Shown: positions 16,833 to 26,027 of the stretch, in pieces | How the letters are laid out: every line of letters starts with the position of its first letter | Position numbering within the stretch: position 1 is the stretch's first letter | Made by a program: the position numbers and the translations under genes | The notes under the pieces: generated by a model | What the model saw: only the letters and a program-made list of their open reading frames with translations | Database searches by the model: none | Told to the model about the DNA's origin: nothing | Assembly: GCF_002806975.1 (NCBI RefSeq) | Contig: NZ_NIHD01000011.1 | Coordinates: 1-64,000 of the forward strand | Reading direction: 5' to 3' | Source: Marinobacter aromaticivorans | Lineage (GTDB): Bacteria; Pseudomonadota; Gammaproteobacteria; Pseudomonadales; Oleiphilaceae | DNA length: 64,000 nt

Positions 16833-17354
16833 ATGTCTGAATACGGTGGGCTGGTTTTGGGAGAAAACTACTCCCATAAAATTAGTGAAGAATTCGATAG
16901 CCAGGTGGCTGCAGAACGTGGCGCAGAGTCGCTGGAAAACCTGGGGATACCCCTTGCTCAGATCCGGATCATTCAGCCCAATGACCCAAGTATGGCGCAG
17001 AAGGTGGAGCCTGAAACGCAAGGTATTGCCCGGTCTATGGTCAAGGCGCATGTATGGTTTGGCTTAATAGGCTTGGTGGTTGGTCTGGCTGTTGCCGGAT
17101 TGCTGGTTACTGTCGGCCCGGCTTTGACTCGCTCAAGCCCGGTGATGACATTTATCGCCATGGGCTTTTTGTTTCCCGTACTGGCGCTTCTTATTGCTGG
17201 TGCGGTATCTCTGCGGCCAGATCATGATCTGATTATTGAAAAGGCACGCACGGCAAAAGAAAATGGTCGCTGGACGGTGGTGGCACATTGCGACAGTTTG
17301 GAGCAGCAAAAATTGGCAAAAACAGCAATGCATCATAGTACTCAAACCTTGTAA
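16833..17354 (+). CDS. Two-helix membrane protein of unknown function, stress-gene neighbour
   Basis: The 173-residue protein has a soluble N-terminal domain of about 65 residues (SQVAAERGAESLENLGIPLA, typical of the alpha/beta domain seen in general-stress membrane proteins). Two transmembrane helices follow at about 76-98 and 107-129, and then a short cytoplasmic tail (KENGRWTVVAHC). The ATG at 16833 has GGAG eight bases upstream; an earlier GTG-led extension is not supported. Location beside DUF1328 and CsbD genes suggests a stress role. I do not recognise a specific family. Confidence 0.7.
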   Translation: MSEYGGLVLGENYSHKISEEFDSQVAAERGAESLENLGIPLAQIRIIQPNDPSMAQKVEPETQGIARSMVKAHVWFGLIGLVVGLAVAGLLVTVGPALTRSSPVMTFIAMGFLFPVLALLIAGAVSLRPDHDLIIEKARTAKENGRWTVVAHCDSLEQQKLAKTAMHHSTQTL

Positions 17355-17416
17355 GTACATATGAGACAGGGTGTTCGGGGCGCTCTTCCAGTGTTCAGGA
17401 GAGCGCCGCTGAGTAT

Positions 17417-17695
17417 CTAAAGTGAAGTATCTCGAAAAACCTCTTCGATGTTCGACACAAGCACAGGCAGCCCTTGTGCCAGGTTCAAAGCTATGCGTTT
17501 CACAAGTTCGGTTTCGATATGGGCGAAGTTCTCAAGTGTACCGTTTTGAGAATGATACATCTTCCGAGCGAGTGTGACTTGGGCGAGAGCGCCTTGGATC
17601 TCTTCATCATCAGGATATTTGTCGCGCAGTTCTTCTGGCGAAAGCCGCAGAAAATCTTTCGCCCTTGATTCGTGGCAAGTTTTTTGTTTTTCCAT
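17417..17695 (-). CDS. Small hypothetical protein, 92 residues
   Basis: This soluble, charged protein has a predicted helical character (FLRLSPEELRDKYPDDEEIQGALAQVTLARKMY). GGAG lies about nine bases before the ATG, and the codon use looks coding. It converges on the preceding membrane-protein gene; an imperfect hairpin with 8-bp stem (17379-17386 with 17400-17407) lies between their ends. I recognise no family. Confidence 0.6.
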   Translation of the reverse strand: MEKQKTCHESRAKDFLRLSPEELRDKYPDDEEIQGALAQVTLARKMYHSQNGTLENFAHIETELVKRIALNLAQGLPVLVSNIEEVFRDTSL

Positions 17696-18164
17696 GACTC
17701 GACGCTCCCTTTAGTTAGTAGTACTTCAAAAATCACCGGCTTTGCAGCGCACGGATCATTTGTTTGGCGTGCTCATGCTGTTAAGGACTTTACGTTTGTT
17801 AAATATAAGTAACTTTTTGGTAAACGCAAGAAATAAGCAACAGGAACCTGGCGCGTGGGCAGTTTCAAAGGCTGTTCATAAATAAGTACCACGATTTTCT
17901 TGAATGGTCTGAGAATTGCTCCAGATTTAAAACCTGCGCTGGTCTTATGTTGTTTTACTTTTGAGAATATATTATATGTAGTCTATGTGTACATTTGTTT
18001 AATTATAAGCAGTTATGGAATACGCTCCTTATCATTAAGCTTATTTAAACTAAAGTGGTGTTGGGTTGAATGTGCGTTGCCATGTAATTACGCTTGGTAA
18101 TACTACATCCGCCCTAGGTTATACGTAATTCTCATTTTTGCTATAAACGAAGAGAGGTGTTGAT
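17696..18164. other. 469-bp AT-rich divergent intergenic region upstream of ectD
   Basis: This gap separates the leftward hypothetical gene from ectD. It is much more AT-rich than the rest of the window. An open frame of 66 codons at 17900-18100 has a hydrophobic but irregular translation and no ribosome site, so I do not count it. The region probably holds the ectD promoter, possibly osmotically controlled; I cannot assign a specific promoter with confidence. Confidence 0.5.
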
Positions 18165-19115
18165 ATGGTACAAAAAAATGATCCATTTCCTTCCCGATTA
18201 AAGCAACCGAAAGATCCTTTTCTGCGCTCTGACCCTGTAGTCCACTCGCGAAATCAACACCGTTGGGAAGGTCCCCTTGATGAGGTCTCGCTATCGCGTT
18301 ACGAGCGCGACGGCTTTCTCTGGTTCGAAGGCTTTTTCAATCAGGAGCGGATGCAGCCATTCTTCGATGAGCTCCTGGAAATGGCCAAGGATGAAAAGCT
18401 TAACAAGTCGGATAAAGTCATCCGTGATCCGCATAGCGGGGAGTTACGCTCAGTCTTTGGGATGCACGAACTATCTGAAAATTTCAGTCGTCTAACCCGC
18501 GATCCCCGGATACTTGGAATGGTGCGCCAGTTATTGGGCAGCGAGGTCTATATCCACCAGTCACGGATTAACGACAAATTCGGGTTTGAGGGTCGTGGTT
18601 TTGACTGGCACTCGGATTTCGAAACCTGGCATGCTGAAGATGGTATGCCGCGAATGCGGGCAGTCAGCGCGTCGCTTATGCTCACCGATAACAATGAATT
18701 CAACGGTCCACTGATGCTGATTCCCGGCTCGCATCATTATTTTGTGCCCTGCGTTGGTGAAACCCCCGATCTTAACTGGCGGGATTCGCTAAAGGCACAG
18801 CGGGTCGGTGTTCCTGATCGTGATAACCTGGCCAGGCTGGCAGAGCGGGGTGGTATCAAAGCGCCTAAAGGACCTGCAGGGTCCTTATTGTTATTCGAAT
18901 GCAATACCTTGCACGCCTCCAATAAGAACATGTCGCCCTGGCCGCGCTCGAATCTTTTTTTCGTTTACAATAGCGTGGAGAACAAACTGGGCGAGCCTTA
19001 TGCTGCAAAGCGTGAGCGGCCGGAACATCTCGGCGCCCGGAAGAATTGTGCGCCCTTGACCATGCATGACGATTTTCCCGAACTCGCGCACCAAGGCGTG
19101 CCGCCTCTTCCCTAA
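18165..19115 (+). CDS. ectD: Ectoine 5-hydroxylase EctD
   Basis: EctD converts ectoine to 5-hydroxyectoine using Fe(II), O2 and 2-oxoglutarate. The protein is 316 residues, normal for the family. The signature FDWHSDFETWHAEDGMP (residues about 146-162) holds iron ligands His149 and Asp151. The third ligand is His250 in TLHASN, and Arg261 in the following PWPRSN is placed to bind 2-oxoglutarate. GAGAGG lies nine bases before the ATG. No ectA, ectB or ectC is in the window, so this is an orphan ectD that must rely on ectoine made elsewhere in the genome or taken up. It follows three small stress-type genes. Confidence 0.95.
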   Translation: MVQKNDPFPSRLKQPKDPFLRSDPVVHSRNQHRWEGPLDEVSLSRYERDGFLWFEGFFNQERMQPFFDELLEMAKDEKLNKSDKVIRDPHSGELRSVFGMHELSENFSRLTRDPRILGMVRQLLGSEVYIHQSRINDKFGFEGRGFDWHSDFETWHAEDGMPRMRAVSASLMLTDNNEFNGPLMLIPGSHHYFVPCVGETPDLNWRDSLKAQRVGVPDRDNLARLAERGGIKAPKGPAGSLLLFECNTLHASNKNMSPWPRSNLFFVYNSVENKLGEPYAAKRERPEHLGARKNCAPLTMHDDFPELAHQGVPPLP

Positions 19116-19141
19116 AGCTCCGGTCGATTTACCATAAAACG

Positions 19142-19162
19142 GTGCCCGTTCTTTTCGGGCAC
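19142..19162 (+). terminator. Hairpin after ectD, probable terminator
   Basis: GTGCCCG (19142-19148) pairs perfectly with CGGGCAC (19156-19162) around TTCTTTT, 26 bp after the ectD stop. The T-rich part lies in the loop and only GAATGTT follows, so it is a weak intrinsic terminator at best. Confidence 0.45.
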
Positions 19163-19285
19163 GAATGTTACGGAGATTGTGAATCAACGCTGATTTTCCG
19201 CTGGTCACGGGCATTTAAGCCGGAGTTTGCGTTATCTCTAACCAGAAACATTAACGAATTGGAAGCGCAAATAAGGGACATAATT

Positions 19286-20059
19286 GTGTATCGATGGATA
19301 GCTGAACATCACCAGGTGCTCTCGGTTGGAGCGAGTTTTGGCTCATTGCTGGTGTGGCTTGTGTACGCCCAGCTTCTGTACCTCGGATTCCGGAGACAAC
19401 GAAGCCCCCGGCTGATCATTAACCGGGGCCGCAATAAAGACATCAATGCGCTCTGTCTTATCAGCAACATGAGTGCAGAATCCGTGTTCATCGAATACAT
19501 CATTGCGGAACTCGAAACGTCAGACGGCACCATCGCCATGGACGTCACTGATTTCGAACAGGAATACAACGAGGGTGATGAAGATGACGAGCAGCGTACC
19601 CGGCCATCTCAGACGCAGCTATCCCTGAACGCAACGGAGAATACAAGGCAGGGGCCGATAGAACCCGGTGGGTTTATCCATATTGGCACCTTCTGTGAAC
19701 TGGTCCAGCGCCTTGCCCGGGACGAGGGCATCCAGATGGCTGGAGACGTGCCACAGGGCACTCTTGAGTTCCACCGCCTCACTCTGCGCCTGATAGGGAT
19801 TTACGGGCCGGAACACATGCCCGTAGGGGCTGAACGCAGCTTCGATTTGAGGGTTAGCGGGAACCAGTTCGGTCTCAGACCCGAGTCGTGGGATACAAAA
19901 CAGCTGGCGTCAATGCGGCAGCGCTGGAAGCTGCGTAAAACTGTTGAAAAGCTGAACGCTATGGACTTTTCATCCTCTTCGTCCTTGCGTCGTGTAGACC
20001 GGGAAGAGGATATTGATAACCGGTCTGCTGCCGAGGGGGCCGGCAAGACGGGGCGTTAG
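19286..20059 (+). CDS. Membrane-anchored protein of unknown function
   Basis: About 257 residues from a GTG start with AGGGA eight bases upstream. Earlier in-frame codons would begin inside the hairpin after ectD, so I reject them. The N terminus has one transmembrane segment (QVLSVGASFGSLLVWLVYAQLLYLGF), then a cytoplasmic beta-rich domain (RSPRLIINRGRNKDINALCLISNMS, shown in part; SVFIEYIIAELET). An acidic linker (EQEYNEGDEDDEQ) and a basic tail follow. The phrase RLIINRGRNKDINALCLISN suggests a regulator- or channel-associated domain, but I do not recognise it. Confidence 0.6.
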   Translation: MYRWIAEHHQVLSVGASFGSLLVWLVYAQLLYLGFRRQRSPRLIINRGRNKDINALCLISNMSAESVFIEYIIAELETSDGTIAMDVTDFEQEYNEGDEDDEQRTRPSQTQLSLNATENTRQGPIEPGGFIHIGTFCELVQRLARDEGIQMAGDVPQGTLEFHRLTLRLIGIYGPEHMPVGAERSFDLRVSGNQFGLRPESWDTKQLASMRQRWKLRKTVEKLNAMDFSSSSSLRRVDREEDIDNRSAAEGAGKTGR

Positions 20060-20080
20060 GTTACAATAAACGCCCACTCC

Positions 20081-20611
20081 TCAGAAATAATCCAGCCGGC
20101 TGGTTGGGCCAATGTAGACGTACACCGAGTTATCGTTTCGGTAATCCACCCGATGAACTGCAATGCCCGGTTTGTTCGCATCTTGCGTAGCAAAGCGGGT
20201 TGCCACGCCCGCGGCCTTGCCATCGCGAATGCGCCTGGTCTCCGGTTCCTGGGTCCATGCGTTGCCCATGCACTGACCAATTGAAGCGATGGACTTCTCA
20301 TAGATAACTTTAGCGACTTCCTCGTTCGGGGCTTTGGTTGAACAGTTGTAGGCGCTGTCGTTGTTGGCCCAGGCCCATATCTCACAATGACCGCTGATAA
20401 TCTGTTCTTTGGCCCTGAACACGGTAACGGCGTTAAAACTGCTCCCTTTGCCGCGATAGCTTGCGAAACCCGAGTCATAGTCCGCTACAATGTTTTGTAG
20501 TGATGCACAGGGATCTTCCACCCCGAACGACAGTTTTTCCTGCAGCGCACAGCCTGGCAGTGAAATGCCGAGAAAAAGGGGCATACACGCCAGGAATTTC
20601 TGATTTATCAT
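20081..20611 (-). CDS. Putative lipoprotein of unknown function
   Basis: The 176-residue protein has a signal peptide ending in the lipobox ISLPGC, so Cys21 should be lipidated. The mature part has several cysteines and the segments DPCASLQNIVADYDSGF and ISGHCEIWAWANNDSAYNC. I chose the ATG at 20611 with GGAG upstream; a GTG twelve bases earlier has no proper ribosome site. It is convergent with the membrane-anchored gene and divergent from the RND operon across about 250 bp. No family recognised. Confidence 0.7.
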   Translation of the reverse strand: MINQKFLACMPLFLGISLPGCALQEKLSFGVEDPCASLQNIVADYDSGFASYRGKGSSFNAVTVFRAKEQIISGHCEIWAWANNDSAYNCSTKAPNEEVAKVIYEKSIASIGQCMGNAWTQEPETRRIRDGKAAGVATRFATQDANKPGIAVHRVDYRNDNSVYVYIGPTSRLDYF

Positions 20612-20862
20612 TGCTGCGCTCACTCCGGGTTGGATGTACTGAGTTCGCGCACGACTGTATCAGAAGACGCGGGATTGTATTGTGGTGAAATATAGCAAAA
20701 TTTTGCCGGTGCTGAAGGTTCCCGCTGCGAAATGCACACCAGATCTGCCGAGACCCTGACAGGCCTGAATTTATAGCGATTGGTCCCGGTATTGTCTAAC
20801 CTGAATACGGGCGTTGTATCTTGATTGCAATGCCGTACCCGCCTATTAAACAGGAAACAGAG

Positions 20863-22068
20863 ATGTTCACCTTTTCGTGTAGTTCGCCGCTAGTGCAAAT
20901 CCGTCGGTTTTTTTTGGCTGTATGTGCCCTTTTTATAATTGCCGGCTGCTCTGAATCGGCACCGCCGCCCGAGGCCGCACCACCATCGGTTTCCGTGGTG
21001 ACTCTCGAAAGCACAGAAGTGCGGCCTTCCCGCGATTTTGTGGCCCGTACCGCCGCCTCAGCCAAAGCAGCTCTCGTTGCGCGTATTGAAGCTGAAATCA
21101 AGGAAATTCTTTTCCGGGAGGGCTCCCGGGTAAGTGAAGGGGAAATCCTGGTCCGGCTGGAAAATACTCGCGCCAATGCCGATCTCCAGCAAATGAACGC
21201 TGAGTTGGCAGCCGCCCGAACCGAGATTGAATCTGCGCGCAGGAACCTCCAACGGGGTGAAAATGTTGCCGACAAAGGGTATTTGTCGGACGCTGACCTG
21301 GATAAGTTAAAAGACCGCTTCAGCGCGGCCGCCAGCCGCTTGGAAGCGGCAGAGGCTGCCGTTCAGAAAGCCGGGATTAATCTGGAATACACAGAAATCA
21401 AGGCGCCATTCGACGGCTGGATTGGCAGGTTGAATTATGATGTGGGTGCCGTTGTCAGCCCGGCGAGCGGTCCTATTGCCGAGGTTATGGCAACCGACCC
21501 GATCTACGTGGAGTTCCAGCTTGATGAATCTGATTACGTTGCGTTTCGCCGCTCGGGCAATGCCACCGGGGAAGATATTACCAGCAGGCTCTCACTGCGA
21601 CTGACGCTGCCAGACGGCGAGTTCTACGATCAGGGTGGCATGGTGAGCTTCGCCGACGTGCAGACCAACGAGAGCACCGGTACCGTGGATATGCGGGCCA
21701 TTTTCCCCAATCCGGATGCAGTTCTGCTCCCGGGGCTCTATGTGACCCTGAGGATTGAGGGTCAGGCGGGGGATGCGCAGGTGCTTGTGCCGCAAATGGC
21801 GGTGCAGGAAACCATCGAAGGTAAGTTTGTTCTGGTGGTAAATGAAGAGCAGTTGGTTTCCCAGCGATTTATCAAAACCGGAACGCGCCTGGGCGCCATG
21901 CTGGCGGTGGAAAGTGGTCTTGAGGCTGGCGAACGGGTGATTGTAGAAGGCCTGCAGAAGGTTCGCACGGGTGTAACCGTCAACCCGGTTACGAAGCGGA
22001 TAAACCCGGAAACCGGTGTGCTAACTGACAATCCGGGCTCCGCATCAGAAGGTGAGGCTGAGCAATGA
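20863..22068 (+). CDS. RND efflux membrane-fusion lipoprotein
   Basis: This 401-residue AcrA/MexA-type adaptor has a signal peptide and lipobox (FIIAGC), followed by a Pro-rich stretch. The first lipoyl half is AALVARIEAEIKEILFREGSRV and the second NLEYTEIKAPFDGWIGRLN. Between them is a coiled coil (DLQQMNAELAAARTEIESAR), then beta-barrel and membrane-proximal domains to residue about 380. The ATG at 20863 (MFTFSCSS) has AGGA upstream; a TTG 42 bases before it is less likely. It overlaps the pump gene by ATGA. It joins an inner-membrane RND pump to an outer-membrane channel, whose gene is not in the window. Confidence 0.92.
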   Translation: MFTFSCSSPLVQIRRFFLAVCALFIIAGCSESAPPPEAAPPSVSVVTLESTEVRPSRDFVARTAASAKAALVARIEAEIKEILFREGSRVSEGEILVRLENTRANADLQQMNAELAAARTEIESARRNLQRGENVADKGYLSDADLDKLKDRFSAAASRLEAAEAAVQKAGINLEYTEIKAPFDGWIGRLNYDVGAVVSPASGPIAEVMATDPIYVEFQLDESDYVAFRRSGNATGEDITSRLSLRLTLPDGEFYDQGGMVSFADVQTNESTGTVDMRAIFPNPDAVLLPGLYVTLRIEGQAGDAQVLVPQMAVQETIEGKFVLVVNEEQLVSQRFIKTGTRLGAMLAVESGLEAGERVIVEGLQKVRTGVTVNPVTKRINPETGVLTDNPGSASEGEAEQ

Positions 22069-25000
22069 TCAGCCGAACGTTCATCCATCGGCCCAAGTTT
22101 GCCTTTGTTATATCTATCGTGATATCTCTCGCCGGGCTTCTGGCGCTGCAGGTACTTCCGGTGAATATGTACCCGGATATGGCGCCACCCAAAATCCGGG
22201 TGGCGGCGGTACTCCCGGGAGGGAGCGCACAGATCGTTGAAGAGGCCGTTATTCGCCCGATAGAGCAGCAGCTCAACGGCGTTGAAGACATGATTTATAT
22301 TGAATCAACGGCCTCCGACGACGGCACGGCAATGATTACCCTCACATTCGAGAGCGGCACCGATACCGATATTGCCCAGGTAAACGTGCAAAACCGGGTG
22401 GCGCTGGCCGAACCCTTCCTGCCCCAGGAAGTCCGGCGACAAGGGGTTACGGTCAGCAAGCAAACCGGCAACATGCTGATGGGTATTAACCTTGTGTCAG
22501 ACCGGCCGACTCTGGACGCCGTATTTTTGAGCAACTACGCCTCCAGCAACCTGATTGAGACTCTGGGGAGAGTGCCCGGTGTTGCTTCGGCCGAGGTCAT
22601 GGGCGCGAAAGACTACAGCATGCGTATCTGGCTTGACCCACGGCGTATGAAGTCGTTGGGAGTGACCGTTGCGGAAATTGTTGCAGCACTGCAGGAGCAG
22701 AATCAGATTGTGGCCGCAGGCAAGTTGGGTCAGGAGCCGGTTCCCGACGGCCAGCAATTTGTTTACAGCATTCAAAGCAGGGAGCGCCTGACGGATCCGG
22801 ACGAATTTGCCCAGACGATTATCCGGGCAAAACCGGGTGGAGGTTTTTTACGCCTGAACGATGTTGCCCGTATTGAGCTGGGGTCCCGTTCCTACACTTC
22901 CACTGCCAAGCTGAACAATCAGGACACCGCATTTGTGGTCATCTACCAGTTGCCGGATGCTAACGCACTGGACGTTGCCGGCAGGGTAAAAGACACGGTG
23001 GACGAGTTTGCCAAAAGCTTCCCCGATGGTGTCTCCCACAGCGTGTTGTTTGATTCCACTGAGTTTATCAGCCGGTCCATCAGAGAGGTGGCCATCACCC
23101 TGATCCAGGCTGTTGCGCTGGTTATCCTGGTGGTGTTCCTGTTTTTGCAGAGCTTTCGCGCAACCCTGGTTCCTGCCATCGCGATACCTGTCTCCCTGAT
23201 TGGCACCTTTGCGATTATGGCGGTGATGGGGTATTCGATAAACATCATCACGCTGTTTGGCCTGGTGCTGGCGATTGGCATTGTGGTGGACGATGCCATT
23301 GTGGTGGTGGAGAACGTTGAACGCATCCTTGAAGAGGAAAAGCTGCCGATCAAGGAGGCGGTGGAAAAAGCCATGGGCCAGGTCACCGGGCCTATCGTTG
23401 CGACCACATTGGTGTTACTGGCGGTGTTTGTGCCTGTGGCCTTTATGCCGGGTATAACGGGTAAACTTTACCAGCAGTTCTCTGTCACCATCTCTGTCGC
23501 GGTTATTATTTCATCCATTAACGCACTTACGCTCAGCCCTGCACTGTGCGCCACCTTGCTGGGCCATGGCGGCAAGAACACCATCGGGTGGATGCGGCCT
23601 GTGGAGCGGTTGATTTCTTTCGGTACAAAAGGCTACTCCGGGCTGGTATCGAGGCTTCTTCGCAAGGGCATTCTGGTGGGCATTGCACTTCTTGCCATAC
23701 TGGGTGTCAGCGCCGGGCTGTTCAAATCAGTGCCCCTGGCGTTTGTGCCGCCGGAAGATCAGGGCTTTCTGTTCGTGGATGTGCAACTCCCGGTTGCTGC
23801 ATCCCAGCAACGCACCGATGTGGTGCTTGAGAAGGTAACGGAAATGATACTCGACGACCCCGCCGTTACCGATTTTATTTCGATTTCGGGTTTCTCGCTG
23901 ATGAGCGGCGCCGGTTCCAATAATGGCCTGGGCATAGTGGTGCTCAAGGACTGGTCTGAGCGGGAGGGGCCAGAGCTTGGCCTCGGCGTAACTGTGCCCC
24001 GCATGTATGGTCGCCTTGCGACCATACCGGAAGCCCAGATCATGGTATTCAATGCACCACCTATTCCCGGGATTGGCGTTGCTGCTGGCTTCGATTACCG
24101 CCTGCAGGACAACCTGGGCCGCGATGTTTCCGAGCTTACGCAGGTGATGAACGGGCTGATCTTTGAGGCAAACCAGCGAAAAGACCTGTCGCGGGTATAC
24201 AGTACCTACCGGGCCAACATTCCCCAGTATCTGCTGGAGGTGGACCGCAACAAGGCAAAGGCCCTGGGTATTCAGCTCTCGGATATTTTCTCCACACTGC
24301 AGGCCCAGCTTGGCTCGTTGTACGTGAATGATTTCACCCTCTTCGGCAAAAACTACCGGGTGCAGTTGCAGGCTGAGGGGGAGTTCCGGCAGGGACCGGA
24401 GGATCTTTCCTATTACTCCGTTCGCAATCGGGATGGCGACATGGTGCCGCTCTCCACACTGGCCACGCTGAAACCGGTTCTGGGACCTTCCAGCATCGCC
24501 CACTTCAACCTGAAGCGGTCGGTGACCATTTCCGGCGAAGCGGCACCGGGCTTTGCCAGTGGTGATGCCGTCAAAGCCATGGAAGAACTCTCGAAAAAGT
24601 TGCCGCAAGGGTATGAGTTCAGTTGGTCCGGGCAGAGCCTGCAGGAAATACAGGCGGGCAACCTGGCCATAGTGATCTTCCTGCTGGCGATTGTATTCGT
24701 GTATCTGTTTCTGGTGGCACAGTATGAGAGCTGGGCACTGCCCATTGCCGTTATTGGCGCGGTGCCCATCGCCATATTTGGTGCGCTGGCGGGCCTTTGG
24801 CTAACCGGTCTTGCCAACAATATCTATGCACAGGTGGGGTTGGTGTTGCTGATCGGTCTGTCCACCAAAACGGCCATTCTGATTGTTGAGTTTGCCATGC
24901 AGCTACGCAAATCCGGGATGACTGCTACAGAGGCGGCGAACAAGGCGGCTGTGTTGCGGTTCAGGGCGGTACTGATGACCGCCCTGTCGTTTGTGCTGGG

Positions 25001-25163
25001 TGTTCTTCCGCTGGTGTTTGCCACCGGTGCCGGGGCAGGCAGCCGTGTCAGCCTGGGTGTCACGGTGCTGAGCGGCATGATTGCAGCAACGGTTCTGGGA
25101 ACCCTGCTGGTACCCATTTTTTACAAATGGGTTGAGACAGTCCGGGGCCGCAAAGAGGCTTGA
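22065..25163 (+). CDS. RND efflux pump, HAE1 family (AcrB/MexF-like)
   Basis: The 1032-residue inner-membrane pump has the RND layout of 12 helices with two large periplasmic loops after helices 1 and 7. The proton-relay pair is present in TM4 as VVDDAIVV (Asp409-Asp410), and the N-terminal MYPDMAPPKIRVAAVLPG pattern is typical of HAE1 exporters of hydrophobic drugs or toxins. It forms an operon with the fusion protein, with ATGA overlap. No regulator is adjacent. A bidirectional hairpin follows the stop. Confidence 0.95.
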   Translation: MISRTFIHRPKFAFVISIVISLAGLLALQVLPVNMYPDMAPPKIRVAAVLPGGSAQIVEEAVIRPIEQQLNGVEDMIYIESTASDDGTAMITLTFESGTDTDIAQVNVQNRVALAEPFLPQEVRRQGVTVSKQTGNMLMGINLVSDRPTLDAVFLSNYASSNLIETLGRVPGVASAEVMGAKDYSMRIWLDPRRMKSLGVTVAEIVAALQEQNQIVAAGKLGQEPVPDGQQFVYSIQSRERLTDPDEFAQTIIRAKPGGGFLRLNDVARIELGSRSYTSTAKLNNQDTAFVVIYQLPDANALDVAGRVKDTVDEFAKSFPDGVSHSVLFDSTEFISRSIREVAITLIQAVALVILVVFLFLQSFRATLVPAIAIPVSLIGTFAIMAVMGYSINIITLFGLVLAIGIVVDDAIVVVENVERILEEEKLPIKEAVEKAMGQVTGPIVATTLVLLAVFVPVAFMPGITGKLYQQFSVTISVAVIISSINALTLSPALCATLLGHGGKNTIGWMRPVERLISFGTKGYSGLVSRLLRKGILVGIALLAILGVSAGLFKSVPLAFVPPEDQGFLFVDVQLPVAASQQRTDVVLEKVTEMILDDPAVTDFISISGFSLMSGAGSNNGLGIVVLKDWSEREGPELGLGVTVPRMYGRLATIPEAQIMVFNAPPIPGIGVAAGFDYRLQDNLGRDVSELTQVMNGLIFEANQRKDLSRVYSTYRANIPQYLLEVDRNKAKALGIQLSDIFSTLQAQLGSLYVNDFTLFGKNYRVQLQAEGEFRQGPEDLSYYSVRNRDGDMVPLSTLATLKPVLGPSSIAHFNLKRSVTISGEAAPGFASGDAVKAMEELSKKLPQGYEFSWSGQSLQEIQAGNLAIVIFLLAIVFVYLFLVAQYESWALPIAVIGAVPIAIFGALAGLWLTGLANNIYAQVGLVLLIGLSTKTAILIVEFAMQLRKSGMTATEAANKAAVLRFRAVLMTALSFVLGVLPLVFATGAGAGSRVSLGVTVLSGMIAATVLGTLLVPIFYKWVETVRGRKEA

Positions 25164-25199
25164 TTTTGCCGGTTCTGCACCGCCAGGCATGAAGGCCGG

Positions 25200-26027
25200 T
25201 CAGGAAAGGCGCCTCCCGCGGCGCCTTTTCTCGCTGCGTCGCATGACATACCAGGCGATAAACGCAATAACCGATACCGACAGAATGATCAGGGTCGCCA
25301 GCGCATTGATCTTTGGTGATACTCCCATGCGCACCGACGAAAACACCACCATTGGCAAGGTGGTGGCCCCCGGGCCGGATACGAAACTGGCAATCACCAG
25401 GTCATCCAGTGACAGCGTAAAAGCCAGTAACCAGCCGGATATCAGCGCCGGAGCAATCACCGGCAGGGTAATCACAAAAAATGTTTTCAGCGGCGTGCAG
25501 CCAAGATCCATGGCCGCTTCCTCAAGGGACCGATCCACCTCTTGCAATCGTGCGCTCACAACCACCGCCACATAGGCACTGCAGAAGGTGGTGTGGGCAA
25601 ACCAGATGGTCACCATGCCACGATCCGCTGGCCAGCCGGTGAGTTCTGCCAGCTGAACAAACAGCAGCAAGAGAGACAAGCCAGTGATGACTTCCGGCAT
25701 AACCAGAGGGGCGGTAATCATGCCAGACAGCAGAGTTCGCCCACGCATGCGTTTGAACCGGGTGATCACAAACGCACACAGGGTGCCCAGGCACACGGCC
25801 ATACTGGCTGAATAGAAGGCGATTTTAAGACTCATCCACACGGCCGACAGTATCTGCTGGTCTTCAAACAGGGCGCTGTACCAGTGGGTGGAAAAACCGG
25901 CCCACACAGAGACCAGCCGGGATGCGTTGAACGAATACACGATCAGCACAAACATGGGCAGGTACAGAAACAGCAGGCCCAGAATCAGCATGATTTTTGA
26001 AAAGCTGATGCCACGAGCGTTAACCAT
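25200..26027 (-). CDS. potI: Spermidine/putrescine ABC importer permease PotI
   Basis: The 275-residue permease has six expected helices and the binding-protein-dependent loop EEAAMDLGCTPLKTFFVITLP (near residue 190). It is the last gene of the leftward pot operon. The ATG at 26027 (MVNARGISFSK) lies 5 codons into the overlap with potH's end; the longer upstream frame runs inside potH and is rejected. With PotH it forms the channel for putrescine or spermidine uptake. Confidence 0.93.
   Translation of the reverse strand: MVNARGISFSKIMLILGLLFLYLPMFVLIVYSFNASRLVSVWAGFSTHWYSALFEDQQILSAVWMSLKIAFYSASMAVCLGTLCAFVITRFKRMRGRTLLSGMITAPLVMPEVITGLSLLLLFVQLAELTGWPADRGMVTIWFAHTTFCSAYVAVVVSARLQEVDRSLEEAAMDLGCTPLKTFFVITLPVIAPALISGWLLAFTLSLDDLVIASFVSGPGATTLPMVVFSSVRMGVSPKINALATLIILSVSVIAFIAWYVMRRSEKRRRGRRLS
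25205..25229 (+). terminator. Terminator between the RND operon and convergent potI
   Basis: AAAGGCGC (25205-25212) pairs with GCGCCTTT (25221-25228), extended by one C-G pair, about 40 bp after the RND stop; TTTTC ends the arm. On the + strand it terminates the RND operon. It overlaps the last codons of potI, and on the - strand the T-run is weak. Confidence 0.65.

Noticed and set aside
17379..17407. 8-bp stem between two convergent genes
   Set aside because: Loop of 13 bases and no T-run on either strand; not called as a terminator.
17786..17801. TTTACGTTTGTTAAA, possible fifth LiuR-like site
   Set aside because: Only about 11 of 16 matches and it stands in AT-rich DNA where such matches are expected.
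17900..18100. 66-codon hydrophobic open frame before ectD
   Set aside because: AT-rich DNA, irregular translation and no ribosome site; likely chance.
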